The position numbers and the translations under genes are program-made. Under the pieces are notes generated by a model. It was given only the letters and a program-made list of their open reading frames with translations, made no database searches and was not told the DNA's origin. Below are positions 26,621-34,522 of a stretch of DNA of 37,860 nt, piece by piece (the first letter of the stretch is position 1; every line of letters starts with the position of its first letter). The DNA comes from Parabacteroides sp. Its GTDB lineage: Bacteria > Bacteroidota > Bacteroidia > Bacteroidales > Tannerellaceae. The DNA lies in NCBI GenBank assembly GCA_028707405.1, contig JAQWBH010000010.1, positions 1 through 37,860 of the forward strand, read 5' to 3'.

Positions 26621-27886
26621 TTATTTGGCAATCTTTTCTTGTTCTGTTTTACCTAAGGTAACCGAAGCCTCGGATGCCCGAAAGATCCCTTTATTCTCGT
26701 CGCGTCCTTGAAGGACAAACTTGCATCCTTTGGTGTAGACTGCCTGTTTGCACAGTTCGCGGATATGTTCTTTTGAAAGACGATTGATGATGAGTCCGCA
26801 TTGCATATCGGAAAACTCAGTCAGCATATTGTAATCGCCGTCACTATCGCCTCCTACAAGAACCGGACCTTGCCCATGATGATTCTTTGCAATCATATTT
26901 TTGATTGCGATTACTTTACCTTCAGCAAAGGTCAAAGGATAGGCTGTGTCGTATTCGTTGATGAATCTTCCCTTATCATCTTTTTTTAACATCATCCCAA
27001 TTACGTGATCGCGGCTAAGATTTAATCCATATTTGGGATTAGTAGCCACAGCTTCAACAATTTCTTTCAGAGAAGCCGAACAAATATATACGTCAAAACC
27101 GTTTGCTATCAGGCAGTGATAAAGGTCTTTCATTTCGTCGGTAATGGTAAAGCCTGTTTTGAATGTTGTTGTCACTTTCCCCGCCTGCCCCATTGCCGGA
27201 CTTTCCCAGATTCTTTTTTCGAAGGGAGTGGTCATCCAATAATCGACCGATTTTTTAGCCAACGTACGGATTTGGTCGGGCGTCATGCCTTTGAAGAAAA
27301 ACAAAATCCAGGTATAGCTTACATCTGCTCCAAAAGTATCGGTTAACACAGTGTATAGATAGCGCATTTTACAACTGAAGTCCTGATACTGGGGCGTTTT
27401 TTGAATTTCTGTCAGATTCATCCTTCCTTTCATCCCGGAATAATGATTATATAAGAAAGTATAATCGTCGAAAATATCTGTTGCCAGCATTCTGACTGTA
27501 ATAGACTTTTCTCCTGACATCCTGTTTGTATCCTTTAGTGGCTTATCGAGATCTGGAATGTTTCCGGTTAGTACATTCATCATCTCTTTTGGTTCTATTT
27601 TGTAATACAGATGTTCTATCTGATAGATTTGAAAGGTCTCCTCAACATCGTTGATGGCTGTCGTGTTATCGAAATCGAAAACAGCATAGGGTTTATTCGT
27701 CGCGTCGTAATTTTTGCTATCGCGTCCGTAGTTGCTTATTAATGCATTAAGTTGTTTGTATGCTGTTTCTGCCCAATTCCCTTTTGCCAGATGTATTGTG
27801 GCCGCCTGTCCCGTTGGCAATAATACAAAAAGACATAGTAATACGTAGAATAAGCTATTTATTTGATATCTTTTGCGTGTATTCAT
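26621..27886 (-). CDS. Exported HAD-family phosphatase (phosphorylcholine phosphatase-like)
   Basis: The 421-residue protein is a HAD hydrolase probably exported through the Sec pathway. I start it at ATG 27886, which gives a signal peptide (NSLFYVLLCLFVLLPTGQAA); the open frame continues 36 codons upstream without sense. The nucleophile motif is DFDNTTA, with Asp71 and acid/base Asp73. Motif IV is GGDSDGDYNML near residue 365. A cap-like helical insertion lies between. The layout resembles periplasmic phosphorylcholine or phosphoserine phosphatases such as PchP of Pseudomonas, though that assignment is from overall pattern only. It is preceded by a 560-bp gap holding the palindromes at 28207-28304. 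Confidence 0.85.
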   Translation of the reverse strand: MNTRKRYQINSLFYVLLCLFVLLPTGQAATIHLAKGNWAETAYKQLNALISNYGRDSKNYDATNKPYAVFDFDNTTAINDVEETFQIYQIEHLYYKIEPKEMMNVLTGNIPDLDKPLKDTNRMSGEKSITVRMLATDIFDDYTFLYNHYSGMKGRMNLTEIQKTPQYQDFSCKMRYLYTVLTDTFGADVSYTWILFFFKGMTPDQIRTLAKKSVDYWMTTPFEKRIWESPAMGQAGKVTTTFKTGFTITDEMKDLYHCLIANGFDVYICSASLKEIVEAVATNPKYGLNLSRDHVIGMMLKKDDKGRFINEYDTAYPLTFAEGKVIAIKNMIAKNHHGQGPVLVGGDSDGDYNMLTEFSDMQCGLIINRLSKEHIRELCKQAVYTKGCKFVLQGRDENKGIFRASEASVTLGKTEQEKIAK

Positions 27887-27909
27887 ATTTCCATGGTTTA
27901 CGTTTATGG

Positions 27910-27917
27910 CAAAGGTA
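27910..27917 (-). promoter_or_regulatory. Candidate -7 box for the HAD phosphatase gene
   Basis: The minus strand reads TACCTTTG (TAnnTTTG), 24 bp upstream of the ATG at 27886. No exact TTTG -33 box at the expected distance. Confidence 0.4.
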
Positions 27918-28206
27918 AAACAATTAACTGGATGAGCAAGCATGCTATATGATAATTCATGAATAAATTCTATGTCTACAGGTGTGTTTAGCATTTGAAA
28001 ATACTACACCGAAAGCATGGAATTCTTAGTTTAGAGTAAGCTTGCTGGGAGGATTATTTTATAAATATAATTCGTTGGCGGAATTGCTTTATAAGCAGAT
28101 AACCTATCTATTGTATTTGTTTATTGTGTTATTGAAACATTTTGTACATATAATAGATTGAATTTTAGCAAACGTAAAGATATGTTTCTGTAAACCTCCC
28201 CATATT

Positions 28207-28304
28207 TTTATCGGCTCATATAATATGGAACGATCGTTCCATATTATATGGATCGACCGTCTCATATATGTGAATCGATCGATTCACATATATGAGACGA
28301 TAAA
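28207..28304. repeat. Pair of long perfect palindromes within short inverted flanks
   Basis: Two perfect palindromes lie side by side. The first is 34 bp (28217-28250, centred on CGATCG, arms CATATAATATGGAACGA). The second is 42 bp (28258-28299, arms beginning CGTCTCATATATGTG, also centred on CGATCG). Seven bases (GATCGAC) separate them. The arms share CATATA and a GAA-CGA end, so they look like diverged copies of one palindrome. The pair is enclosed by TTTATCG (28207-28213) and CGATAAA (28298-28304, overlapping the end of the second palindrome). Each can fold as a stem of 15-19 bp with a minimal loop, in DNA or in RNA of either strand. Function is unknown; a regulator operator, an RNA processing or stability element, or a small mobile repeat are possible. 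Confidence 0.85.
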
Positions 28305-28446
28305 TAAGTTATAGCAATCAGTAAAATTATCTTTGACCTGTGCAAAAATTCTTCCAATGGAAAAATAAAACAAGTTGTGAACAATACTCGCAAAGTAATT
28401 GATATTTTGTTTGTGTTTAAAATACAAAGCAACTTCTTATTCGTTG

Positions 28447-30090
28447 TTAGAAATATCCATGTGTTATTACATCACCGTATTTGAGTGCAAGTTCAATGCG
28501 TCGAACTAAAAATTCACTGTTTATACTTTTAGATGTGAATTCCAAAATGTTTTCACCATGACGTAAGACTGACGGTGCAAAAACCAACGCAATTTCCTGA
28601 TCAGTGCCTATAAATCCGCGATTACGGTCATATAGTGATGTATATTGAGGCATTTCTTTTATTGCGGCAACGCCATTGAGAGTTACATTACATTTTGTCG
28701 AATTGCTTGTACGAAAAAATAATATGACTTCTTTAGGCTGTTTGGTTTTAACTATATCTCCAATGTAGACAGATGCAGTCTTGGTTTCATTTGGGCGAAT
28801 AGATAATGGTAGTGGAGAATTAGGACGAACGCCATATTCTTCACGCCCTTCAGAAAGAGAAAAAATTTTATTTCGTCCTTCTAATGTTTTGAGCGATCCT
28901 AATTCTTGTAATAGTTGTGGCATTTTATACCGGCAGACTTGTCCACCTTCTTCTAAATGATATTGACCATTATATTTGCAATTGTATTCTGCAAGGTAGA
29001 AATTAAATAAATATATACCATCAGCTCCCTGTGATAAAACGTAAGAGCATACGCCACGATACATGCCATGTGAAAGAGGCTCAAATTGTCTGTTTGTTAC
29101 AACGTCACTACTGGCATACAGTGGAATTTTTAGATCTTTTCCTAATGCTTTTTTGAAAGCGCCGACAGGGATCTGCGGATCATTTCGTAAATGAATGCCA
29201 ATAGCAATAAAGTCAAGAAGCCCTTCTTTAAGCCATTGCCGTACATCGAGTCCTCTTGACATATTTGCTTCGAGAGTAGGTGCAACTCTTGCTGTAAGTA
29301 GAATTTTCTTGTGTTTTTGAATTGATATTTCATTTACTTTTTTACGTATTTCACGCATCCATTGTGTCATGTTTGCAGCGTTTGCTTTGCCTTGTCCGGG
29401 TTTACAATAGACAAAAAAGCGCATGAAATCAAGTTCATAACCGTCTATATAGTTTGCATAATTCTCTAATTGTTCTGAAATGATATCAAGTTTATGATCG
29501 CGAACTTCTTTATGCGTAAAATCTAATGCCCCGGCGCTGTGCCATCCTTGTGTTGTATCATTTACCCAATATTGAGGATGCTTTAACCACCAGTCTGTAT
29601 AGTAGATTGGACAATGCGTTGTTGTATCGTTGAAATGTAGGTCATTTACCCGATAAGTAATGAAGGTTTCTTTACCGTTCTTTTTCGCACGCGTTAATGT
29701 AGCTTTTACTAAATCAGTTCCATTTCGTTGCAAATACATGGCGTTGTCATAATAGCGATGGAACATTGTGTCTGTTCCGCAACTGAGTGTGCCATTTAAA
29801 TTGTCTCCCATGATATGCCCATATTTAGATGGAACATAAAAAAAGTCGCTGCCTGTACAAATCATGTATGTTGTTACCGGAGTATTTTTTGTTACCAAAT
29901 CGACACACGAGTCCAAATCCGCCAGCGTAAGCGGCCGTCTGTCAAACCAAACATTGCCTAGCAGGTCGCTGCCATCATTGTTATGTATATATCTATATGT
30001 TTGCTTTATAGGGTTTGTTGTTTTACTGAATGCTTCAATAAATAAAGTTTGAGAAGCAAATACGATAATGATTAGCCAAAGATGTTTCAT
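28447..30090 (-). CDS. Putative secreted glycosidase, GH10-like/GHL10 TIM barrel
   Basis: The 547-residue protein has a Sec signal peptide (MKHLWLIIIVFASQTLFIEAF). Its probable TIM-barrel domain resembles the bacterial glycosyl-hydrolase-like 10 group. The clearest signal is IDGYELDFMRFF (Glu219, Asp221) after a barrel strand, and LLTARVAPT and LDFIAIGIH as further strands. A beta-rich C-terminal domain (residues about 430-545, KTASVYIGDIV to RIELALKYGD) may bind carbohydrate. I cannot name the substrate or assign a numbered GH family with certainty. Its ATG overlaps the stop of the GH92 gene by 4 bp (ATGA), so the two enzymes are made together and probably act on the same mannose-containing glycan. 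Confidence 0.7.
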   Translation of the reverse strand: MKHLWLIIIVFASQTLFIEAFSKTTNPIKQTYRYIHNNDGSDLLGNVWFDRRPLTLADLDSCVDLVTKNTPVTTYMICTGSDFFYVPSKYGHIMGDNLNGTLSCGTDTMFHRYYDNAMYLQRNGTDLVKATLTRAKKNGKETFITYRVNDLHFNDTTTHCPIYYTDWWLKHPQYWVNDTTQGWHSAGALDFTHKEVRDHKLDIISEQLENYANYIDGYELDFMRFFVYCKPGQGKANAANMTQWMREIRKKVNEISIQKHKKILLTARVAPTLEANMSRGLDVRQWLKEGLLDFIAIGIHLRNDPQIPVGAFKKALGKDLKIPLYASSDVVTNRQFEPLSHGMYRGVCSYVLSQGADGIYLFNFYLAEYNCKYNGQYHLEEGGQVCRYKMPQLLQELGSLKTLEGRNKIFSLSEGREEYGVRPNSPLPLSIRPNETKTASVYIGDIVKTKQPKEVILFFRTSNSTKCNVTLNGVAAIKEMPQYTSLYDRNRGFIGTDQEIALVFAPSVLRHGENILEFTSKSINSEFLVRRIELALKYGDVITHGYF

Positions 30091-32423
30091 AATTTGTTTG
30101 ATAGGTAATATGCTTTTTCAGTTTCAGAAAATACTCGTTTTTTATTAGGAGAAGAAGTCATTTCGAATTCCAGCTCTCCTCCATTCATAATGTCCTGGTG
30201 CGTAATATATGCTTTTGTATATGTTTTGCCATTGAGTTTTACCGATTTGATATATCGATTTTTATCACTTACTTTTGAGGCACTGATAATAAATGTTTTT
30301 CCATTATCCAGATTTATCTTCATATAGGGAAGATAAGGGGCTCCAATGACATATTGATCTGTTCCGGGACAAACCGGATAAAATCCCATGGCTGAAAAGA
30401 TATACCATGCAGACATTTGTCCGCAGTCGTCGTTCCCGCATAATCCATTGATGTTATTGCGATACATACGATTCATGATTTCTCTGATCCAGTATTGAGT
30501 CTTCCATGGCTGTGTAGTCCATGAGTAAAGATATGGAATATGGTGGCTTGGTTCATTTCCTTGTACATATCCGCCAAGTAATCCTTCGCGTGTTACATCC
30601 TCGGTGTCGGCAAAGAATTTGTCAGGTAAATTTGTTGTAAAGAGCGAATCCATTTTGTGTATGAATCGTTTGTTCCCACCCATAAGGCTAATCAGACTCA
30701 TTGGATCTTGCGGTACATAGAATGAATAATTCCAGGCATTGCCCTCTATAAAGCCTTGTCCACTTGTACTTAGTAAGTCGAAATTTTGTTTCCAGCTACC
30801 ATCTTTGTATCTTGGACAAACAAATCCTAGAGATGGATTGAATACATTTTTGAATGATTCTGCACGCGTTTTATATTTGTCAGCGATCTTTGTATTCCCC
30901 ATCAATTGAGCTGTGTGGTAGATAGCCCAATCTTCATAAGCATTTTCGAGAGTAGTTGATGCCGCTGTTTGTGAATAATCGTAAGGTAAATAACCATATT
31001 TTACATATTGGTCTGTGTGTTCATAATAAGGAACATTAGATGAACTAATCATCGCTTTTAATGCTTCTTCTTTATCAATCGGTAGTCCTTTTGTTATAGC
31101 ATCTGCAAGGACTGAAACGGCATGATAGCCTGTCATGCACCAGTTTTCGTTGGCCATATGCGACCAAACAGGCAGCATATGATGAACGCTTTGTTGATAA
31201 TGCTTGATCATTGATTTTACAATATCGGTGTTCACTTTCCTATTAATAATATTGAACAACGGGTGTAAGGCACGATATGTATCCCAAAGAGAGAATATGG
31301 TGTAGTTGGTGAAGTTGTCCGCATGATGTATGTTTTGATCTAATCCTCTGTATTGTCCATCTACATCCATATATATTGAAGGGTTTATCATGGTGTGGTA
31401 AAGCGAGGTATAAAGCATGGCCATCTGGTCTGTATTCCCTTTAGCATCGATGACAGAAAGTGCTTGTTCCCATTTATTATTAGCTTCACTGCAAAGTGTG
31501 CTGAACGATTTGCCGCTTGTTTCTGTTTTTAAGTTCTTTATGGCTCCTTCCGTACTTACAGCCGAAAGGCCGACTTTTATTTCCAGCTCGGAATGATCAT
31601 CATTTCCAAAAGAAAAATAGGCAACGATTTTACGTCCAGCCATTTCTGGAAAATCATGGTTTGTATCAAATCTCCGCCAACCTCCGGCATAGTTCACTTT
31701 TGCACGATCGGTATAGCCGTAATGTAGAATAGGTTGCGAAAAAGATATAGCAAAATAGGTATAGTTTGCTTGAGCCCAGCCGTTTGTGATACGATAACCC
31801 GTCAGCAAAGTATCATTTTCGACACGCAGACTTGCCCATAGGACTTTGCCGTCATAATTGTATATGGCATGATTCAAATCTAATAATACCTGTCGTTTTG
31901 TATGAACGGGATATGTATATTTGTGTACGCCGACTCTTTCAGTGGCAGTTAGTTGAACCTTAATTTGATCGTCACTAAGCATCACTTCATAATATCCCGG
32001 GCGAGATTTTTCAGTTGTATGACTAAAACGTGAACGGTATCCGCTATCAGGGTCAGTTGCAGTCCCAGGGTTGATTTGTACTTGTCCGGTAAAAGGCATT
32101 AATAAGATATCGCCCAGATCTGAATGTCCGGTTCCACTGAAATGTGTATGGCTGAAACCAACGATTGAACTGTCTTTGTATTGATAGCCAGCACAATATT
32201 CATAAGCTCTCGGTTGATATACACCATTGATATTGTGTGGAATTGTGTCAGTGTCCGGACTTACCGCTACGATGCCATGTGGAGCGCAAGCACCTGGAAA
32301 TGTGTGCCCCATTCCATTTGTCCCAATGATTGGATTTACCAAATCTGTTTTTTGAGCCAGTATTGGCGTTGTTATACAAGCCAGCGCTATGGGCCAAAAT
32401 TTGAGTTGTTTTTTTAGTCGCAT
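30087..32423 (-). CDS. GH92 alpha-mannosidase
   Basis: This 778-residue exported exo-alpha-mannosidase belongs to glycoside hydrolase family 92, a calcium-dependent family expanded in gut Bacteroidetes for host and yeast mannans. A signal peptide (KKQLKFWPIALACITTPILA) precedes VNPIIGTNGMGHTFPGACAPHG, the classic family start. The catalytic acid is probably Glu560 in FIEGNAWNYSF. The acidic base residues lie in GNDDCGQMSAWYIFSAMGF (about residues 664-682). The linkage preference (alpha-1,2, -1,3 and so on) cannot be read reliably here. No SusC/SusD pair is in the window, so this is not a typical complete polysaccharide locus. A -7-like TATATTTG (32452-32459, minus) lies 28 bp upstream. Confidence 0.95.
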   Translation of the reverse strand: MRLKKQLKFWPIALACITTPILAQKTDLVNPIIGTNGMGHTFPGACAPHGIVAVSPDTDTIPHNINGVYQPRAYEYCAGYQYKDSSIVGFSHTHFSGTGHSDLGDILLMPFTGQVQINPGTATDPDSGYRSRFSHTTEKSRPGYYEVMLSDDQIKVQLTATERVGVHKYTYPVHTKRQVLLDLNHAIYNYDGKVLWASLRVENDTLLTGYRITNGWAQANYTYFAISFSQPILHYGYTDRAKVNYAGGWRRFDTNHDFPEMAGRKIVAYFSFGNDDHSELEIKVGLSAVSTEGAIKNLKTETSGKSFSTLCSEANNKWEQALSVIDAKGNTDQMAMLYTSLYHTMINPSIYMDVDGQYRGLDQNIHHADNFTNYTIFSLWDTYRALHPLFNIINRKVNTDIVKSMIKHYQQSVHHMLPVWSHMANENWCMTGYHAVSVLADAITKGLPIDKEEALKAMISSSNVPYYEHTDQYVKYGYLPYDYSQTAASTTLENAYEDWAIYHTAQLMGNTKIADKYKTRAESFKNVFNPSLGFVCPRYKDGSWKQNFDLLSTSGQGFIEGNAWNYSFYVPQDPMSLISLMGGNKRFIHKMDSLFTTNLPDKFFADTEDVTREGLLGGYVQGNEPSHHIPYLYSWTTQPWKTQYWIREIMNRMYRNNINGLCGNDDCGQMSAWYIFSAMGFYPVCPGTDQYVIGAPYLPYMKINLDNGKTFIISASKVSDKNRYIKSVKLNGKTYTKAYITHQDIMNGGELEFEMTSSPNKKRVFSETEKAYYLSNKL

Positions 32424-32451
32424 ATTGTTTTATTTGATTCTGAATGAATGC

Positions 32452-32459
32452 CAAATATA
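32452..32459 (-). promoter_or_regulatory. Candidate -7 box for the GH92 operon
   Basis: The minus strand reads TATATTTG (TAnnTTTG), 28 bp before the GH92 ATG. No clear -33 box is present. Confidence 0.4.
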
Positions 32460-32523
32460 AGAAAAGAGGAAGATTGCTAACGTATGGATCTGGCTAAAAT
32501 GTATAAATATTTGTCTATTCTTG

Positions 32524-32539
32524 ACACTTTCTAAAGTGT
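32524..32539. promoter_or_regulatory. Candidate operator: 7-bp inverted repeat upstream of GH92
   Basis: ACACTTT and AAAGTGT are separated by CT, giving a 16-bp perfect inverted repeat about 100 bp upstream of the GH92 start and 70 bp upstream of its -7-like box. The spacing is too short for a good RNA hairpin, which favours a protein-binding site. This is suggestive only. Confidence 0.3.
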
Positions 32540-32588
32540 TCGCTTTAGATATTCCTATAAAGTGGGAGTGAAGTAAAAAGGAATAAAA

Positions 32589-32620
32589 AAAGACTGGATT
32601 CGTTAAAGAATCCAGTCTTT
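32589..32620 (-). terminator. Rho-independent terminator of the OmpA/TPR lipoprotein gene
   Basis: AAAGACTGGATTC (32589-32601) and GAATCCAGTCTTT (32608-32620) form a perfect 13-bp stem with a 6-nt loop, 22 bp after the stop of the minus-strand gene. It is followed on that strand by a run of Ts. It is the clearest terminator in the window and separates this gene from the GH92 unit. Confidence 0.9.
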
Positions 32621-32642
32621 TCTAATTTATCTGATTATCAGA

Positions 32643-34334
32643 TTATTTTACTAATGAAGTGAAATCGCTGTTGGTTGCATATTTAGCAAATTCCAAGTCG
32701 TTCAGAGCTTCTTTAGCAAGAGATTTGTCAGCAGAAATAGCAGATTTTAAATTGCTGATAACACCGCTTGCATCATTTGTACGAGCAGCAACGATCGCTT
32801 TCAGATAAGATGTGATAGCACTAGGATTAGCAACAGCATTCAAAGTTTGAGCTGCTTTGCTATAATCTTTTGTCAGAATCTGTGCTAATGCAGCATTGTT
32901 TGTCTTAACAGAACCAAATGAATTAGCCGCTTTTTCATATTCTCCTTGTTCCAAATAAAGAACGCCGAGAGCCTCACTCAATTCATTAACGCCAGATGCA
33001 CTACCAAATAGTTGCTGAGCTTTTGCCTGATCTCCCTTTGTTAAAGCGATCAACCCTAAGTTCATGTTTGCTTCCGGATTGTTCTGGATAGAATTTGCCT
33101 TGTTAAAGAACTCTTCTGCTTTGCTTAAATCACCGTTACGGAATGCCATCATACCTGCATTGTTCCATGTACGATAGTCATTAGGATAAAGTTCGGTAGC
33201 CTTGTTATAAATAGCTGTCTTTTCTGCATTATTGTTTGTCAGTGTTGCAGCATACAGGCTCTCTTCAACACTCAGTTTAGAAGGATCTTCTTTTGCTAAT
33301 TTGCTGATTTCTTCGTCAGATTTGCCAATGATTTCAACATTCGCTGTTAAGCGAGAACGACGCAACTGTGGGAGAATTTCGTCAGCCAATTTGCTGAATA
33401 CAGCAGAGATGTTCTTGATTTCTTTTTCACGTTGTTCAGGATCCTGATACATGGAGAGGACGCGAAGAACAAGGTCTTTATCTTGAATATTTGATTTTGA
33501 AACCAATTCCTGGAAACCGTCCCAGTCCTGAGCTGTGTAGTGAGCATCAACCGGAGTCTTAATATCCATCTTCTTAAATTCTTTTGCAAGATAATTGCTT
33601 GTATTCTTTTCACGTTTCTCAGACAATCCTGTATTCAGTTTTACACCACCATCAGGAGATGCATAAGCTTGAATTTCAACAGCTACATTCTGGTTAGGAG
33701 CAACTTCGGCATTCTTTACTGTGCTCTTCCATTCAGACAATTCATCTTTTTTCAGTTCTTTTGAACGAAGTTCAGCCTGCTGGATAAGGAACATAATGTT
33801 TGCATTGTGAGCTTCTTTGATAATGCGTTGGAATTTATCAGCAGCAAGAGCAGCATTTGCTGTAGCAGCATTTGCTAATTCTGATGTAGCGATAACACCT
33901 TCGCCGATTTTAATTTCAGGCAATTTGACTGTTTTGTTTTTGATTTTTGCTTCAAAAGTCAGATACAAGTCCGATTTCTTCATTTCAGGTTTGTAAGTAA
34001 AGTTTGATTTCATGGTTACGTTAGCACCATCTTTCAAAGATATAACCTGATTATTGCCTTTTACACTTTCTCCCTGATAAGTATAAGCAGTTCCCCATGC
34101 TTCACCGCCTTCATAACGGAGAACCGGAGTTACAGTTACAACAGCTTTCTTATTAAACCATTTTGCCGGGAAAGTTGCGCTGATTGTTACAGGAACTTTG
34201 CCCCCAATAGCCTCTAATGGCTGAGGTTCAGCTTTAATGTACTCACTTGCTAACGGTTTCAACTTGCTTGAGCAAGACGAAAAGGTCAGAATTGCGGCCA
34301 ATACTAAGAAAGGCACTAAATACTTTTTGTTCAT
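32643..34334 (-). CDS. Lipoprotein with OmpA-like domain and tetratricopeptide repeats
   Basis: The 563-residue product starts at ATG 34334 (MNKKYLVPFLVLAAILTFSSCSS), with a lipoprotein signal ending at Cys21; the open frame runs 13 codons further upstream without a signal. Residues about 35-180 form a beta-rich domain. A central OmpA/Pal-like domain follows (VEIQAYASPDGG, LNTGLSEKREKNTSNYL), which in the family binds peptidoglycan; here it carries a long insertion. The C-terminal part is TPR repeats, seen in YPNDYRTWNNAGMMAFRNGDLSKAEEFFNKA and ALGVLYLEQGEYEKAANSF. A structural envelope role is likely. The gene stands alone, with its own leader of 188 bp and a strong terminator, as expected for an abundant protein. 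Confidence 0.85.
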   Translation of the reverse strand: MNKKYLVPFLVLAAILTFSSCSSKLKPLASEYIKAEPQPLEAIGGKVPVTISATFPAKWFNKKAVVTVTPVLRYEGGEAWGTAYTYQGESVKGNNQVISLKDGANVTMKSNFTYKPEMKKSDLYLTFEAKIKNKTVKLPEIKIGEGVIATSELANAATANAALAADKFQRIIKEAHNANIMFLIQQAELRSKELKKDELSEWKSTVKNAEVAPNQNVAVEIQAYASPDGGVKLNTGLSEKREKNTSNYLAKEFKKMDIKTPVDAHYTAQDWDGFQELVSKSNIQDKDLVLRVLSMYQDPEQREKEIKNISAVFSKLADEILPQLRRSRLTANVEIIGKSDEEISKLAKEDPSKLSVEESLYAATLTNNNAEKTAIYNKATELYPNDYRTWNNAGMMAFRNGDLSKAEEFFNKANSIQNNPEANMNLGLIALTKGDQAKAQQLFGSASGVNELSEALGVLYLEQGEYEKAANSFGSVKTNNAALAQILTKDYSKAAQTLNAVANPSAITSYLKAIVAARTNDASGVISNLKSAISADKSLAKEALNDLEFAKYATNSDFTSLVK

Positions 34335-34404
34335 GATCTGATATTTATTTAAAATGTTATTGTAATAATTCACCTACTAATCTGTTTAAACGTTTTTCAT
34401 AACG

Positions 34405-34412
34405 CAAATTTA
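34405..34412 (-). promoter_or_regulatory. Candidate -7 box for the OmpA/TPR gene
   Basis: The minus strand reads TAAATTTG (TAnnTTTG), 70 bp upstream of the ATG at 34334, within the 188-bp gap after the protease gene. The -33 element is not evident. Confidence 0.4.
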
Positions 34413-34522
34413 AGCCATTTTTTAATTGCGTGTGGCTAATAGATATCAAAATCTTCCAAATTAATACTTATTAACCTGTATTTATATAAGTAGGACTTGA
34501 AAATAGGAGTCAAAATGACACT

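Larger units (their letters stand above)
27887..28446. other. 560-bp intergenic region between two minus-strand genes
   Basis: This is the longest gap of the window. Apart from the palindrome cluster (28207-28304) I see no gene, tRNA or long open frame. Minus-strand -7-like boxes occur at 27910-27917 (TACCTTTG) and 28169-28176 (TACGTTTG); the first lies 24 bp before the HAD start. A plus-strand TATCTTTG at 28328-28335 drives no visible gene. Confidence 0.6.

Noticed and set aside
27887..27994. Upstream extension of the HAD gene by 36 codons
   Set aside because: The signal peptide begins at ATG 27886, and the extension overlaps a likely promoter box.
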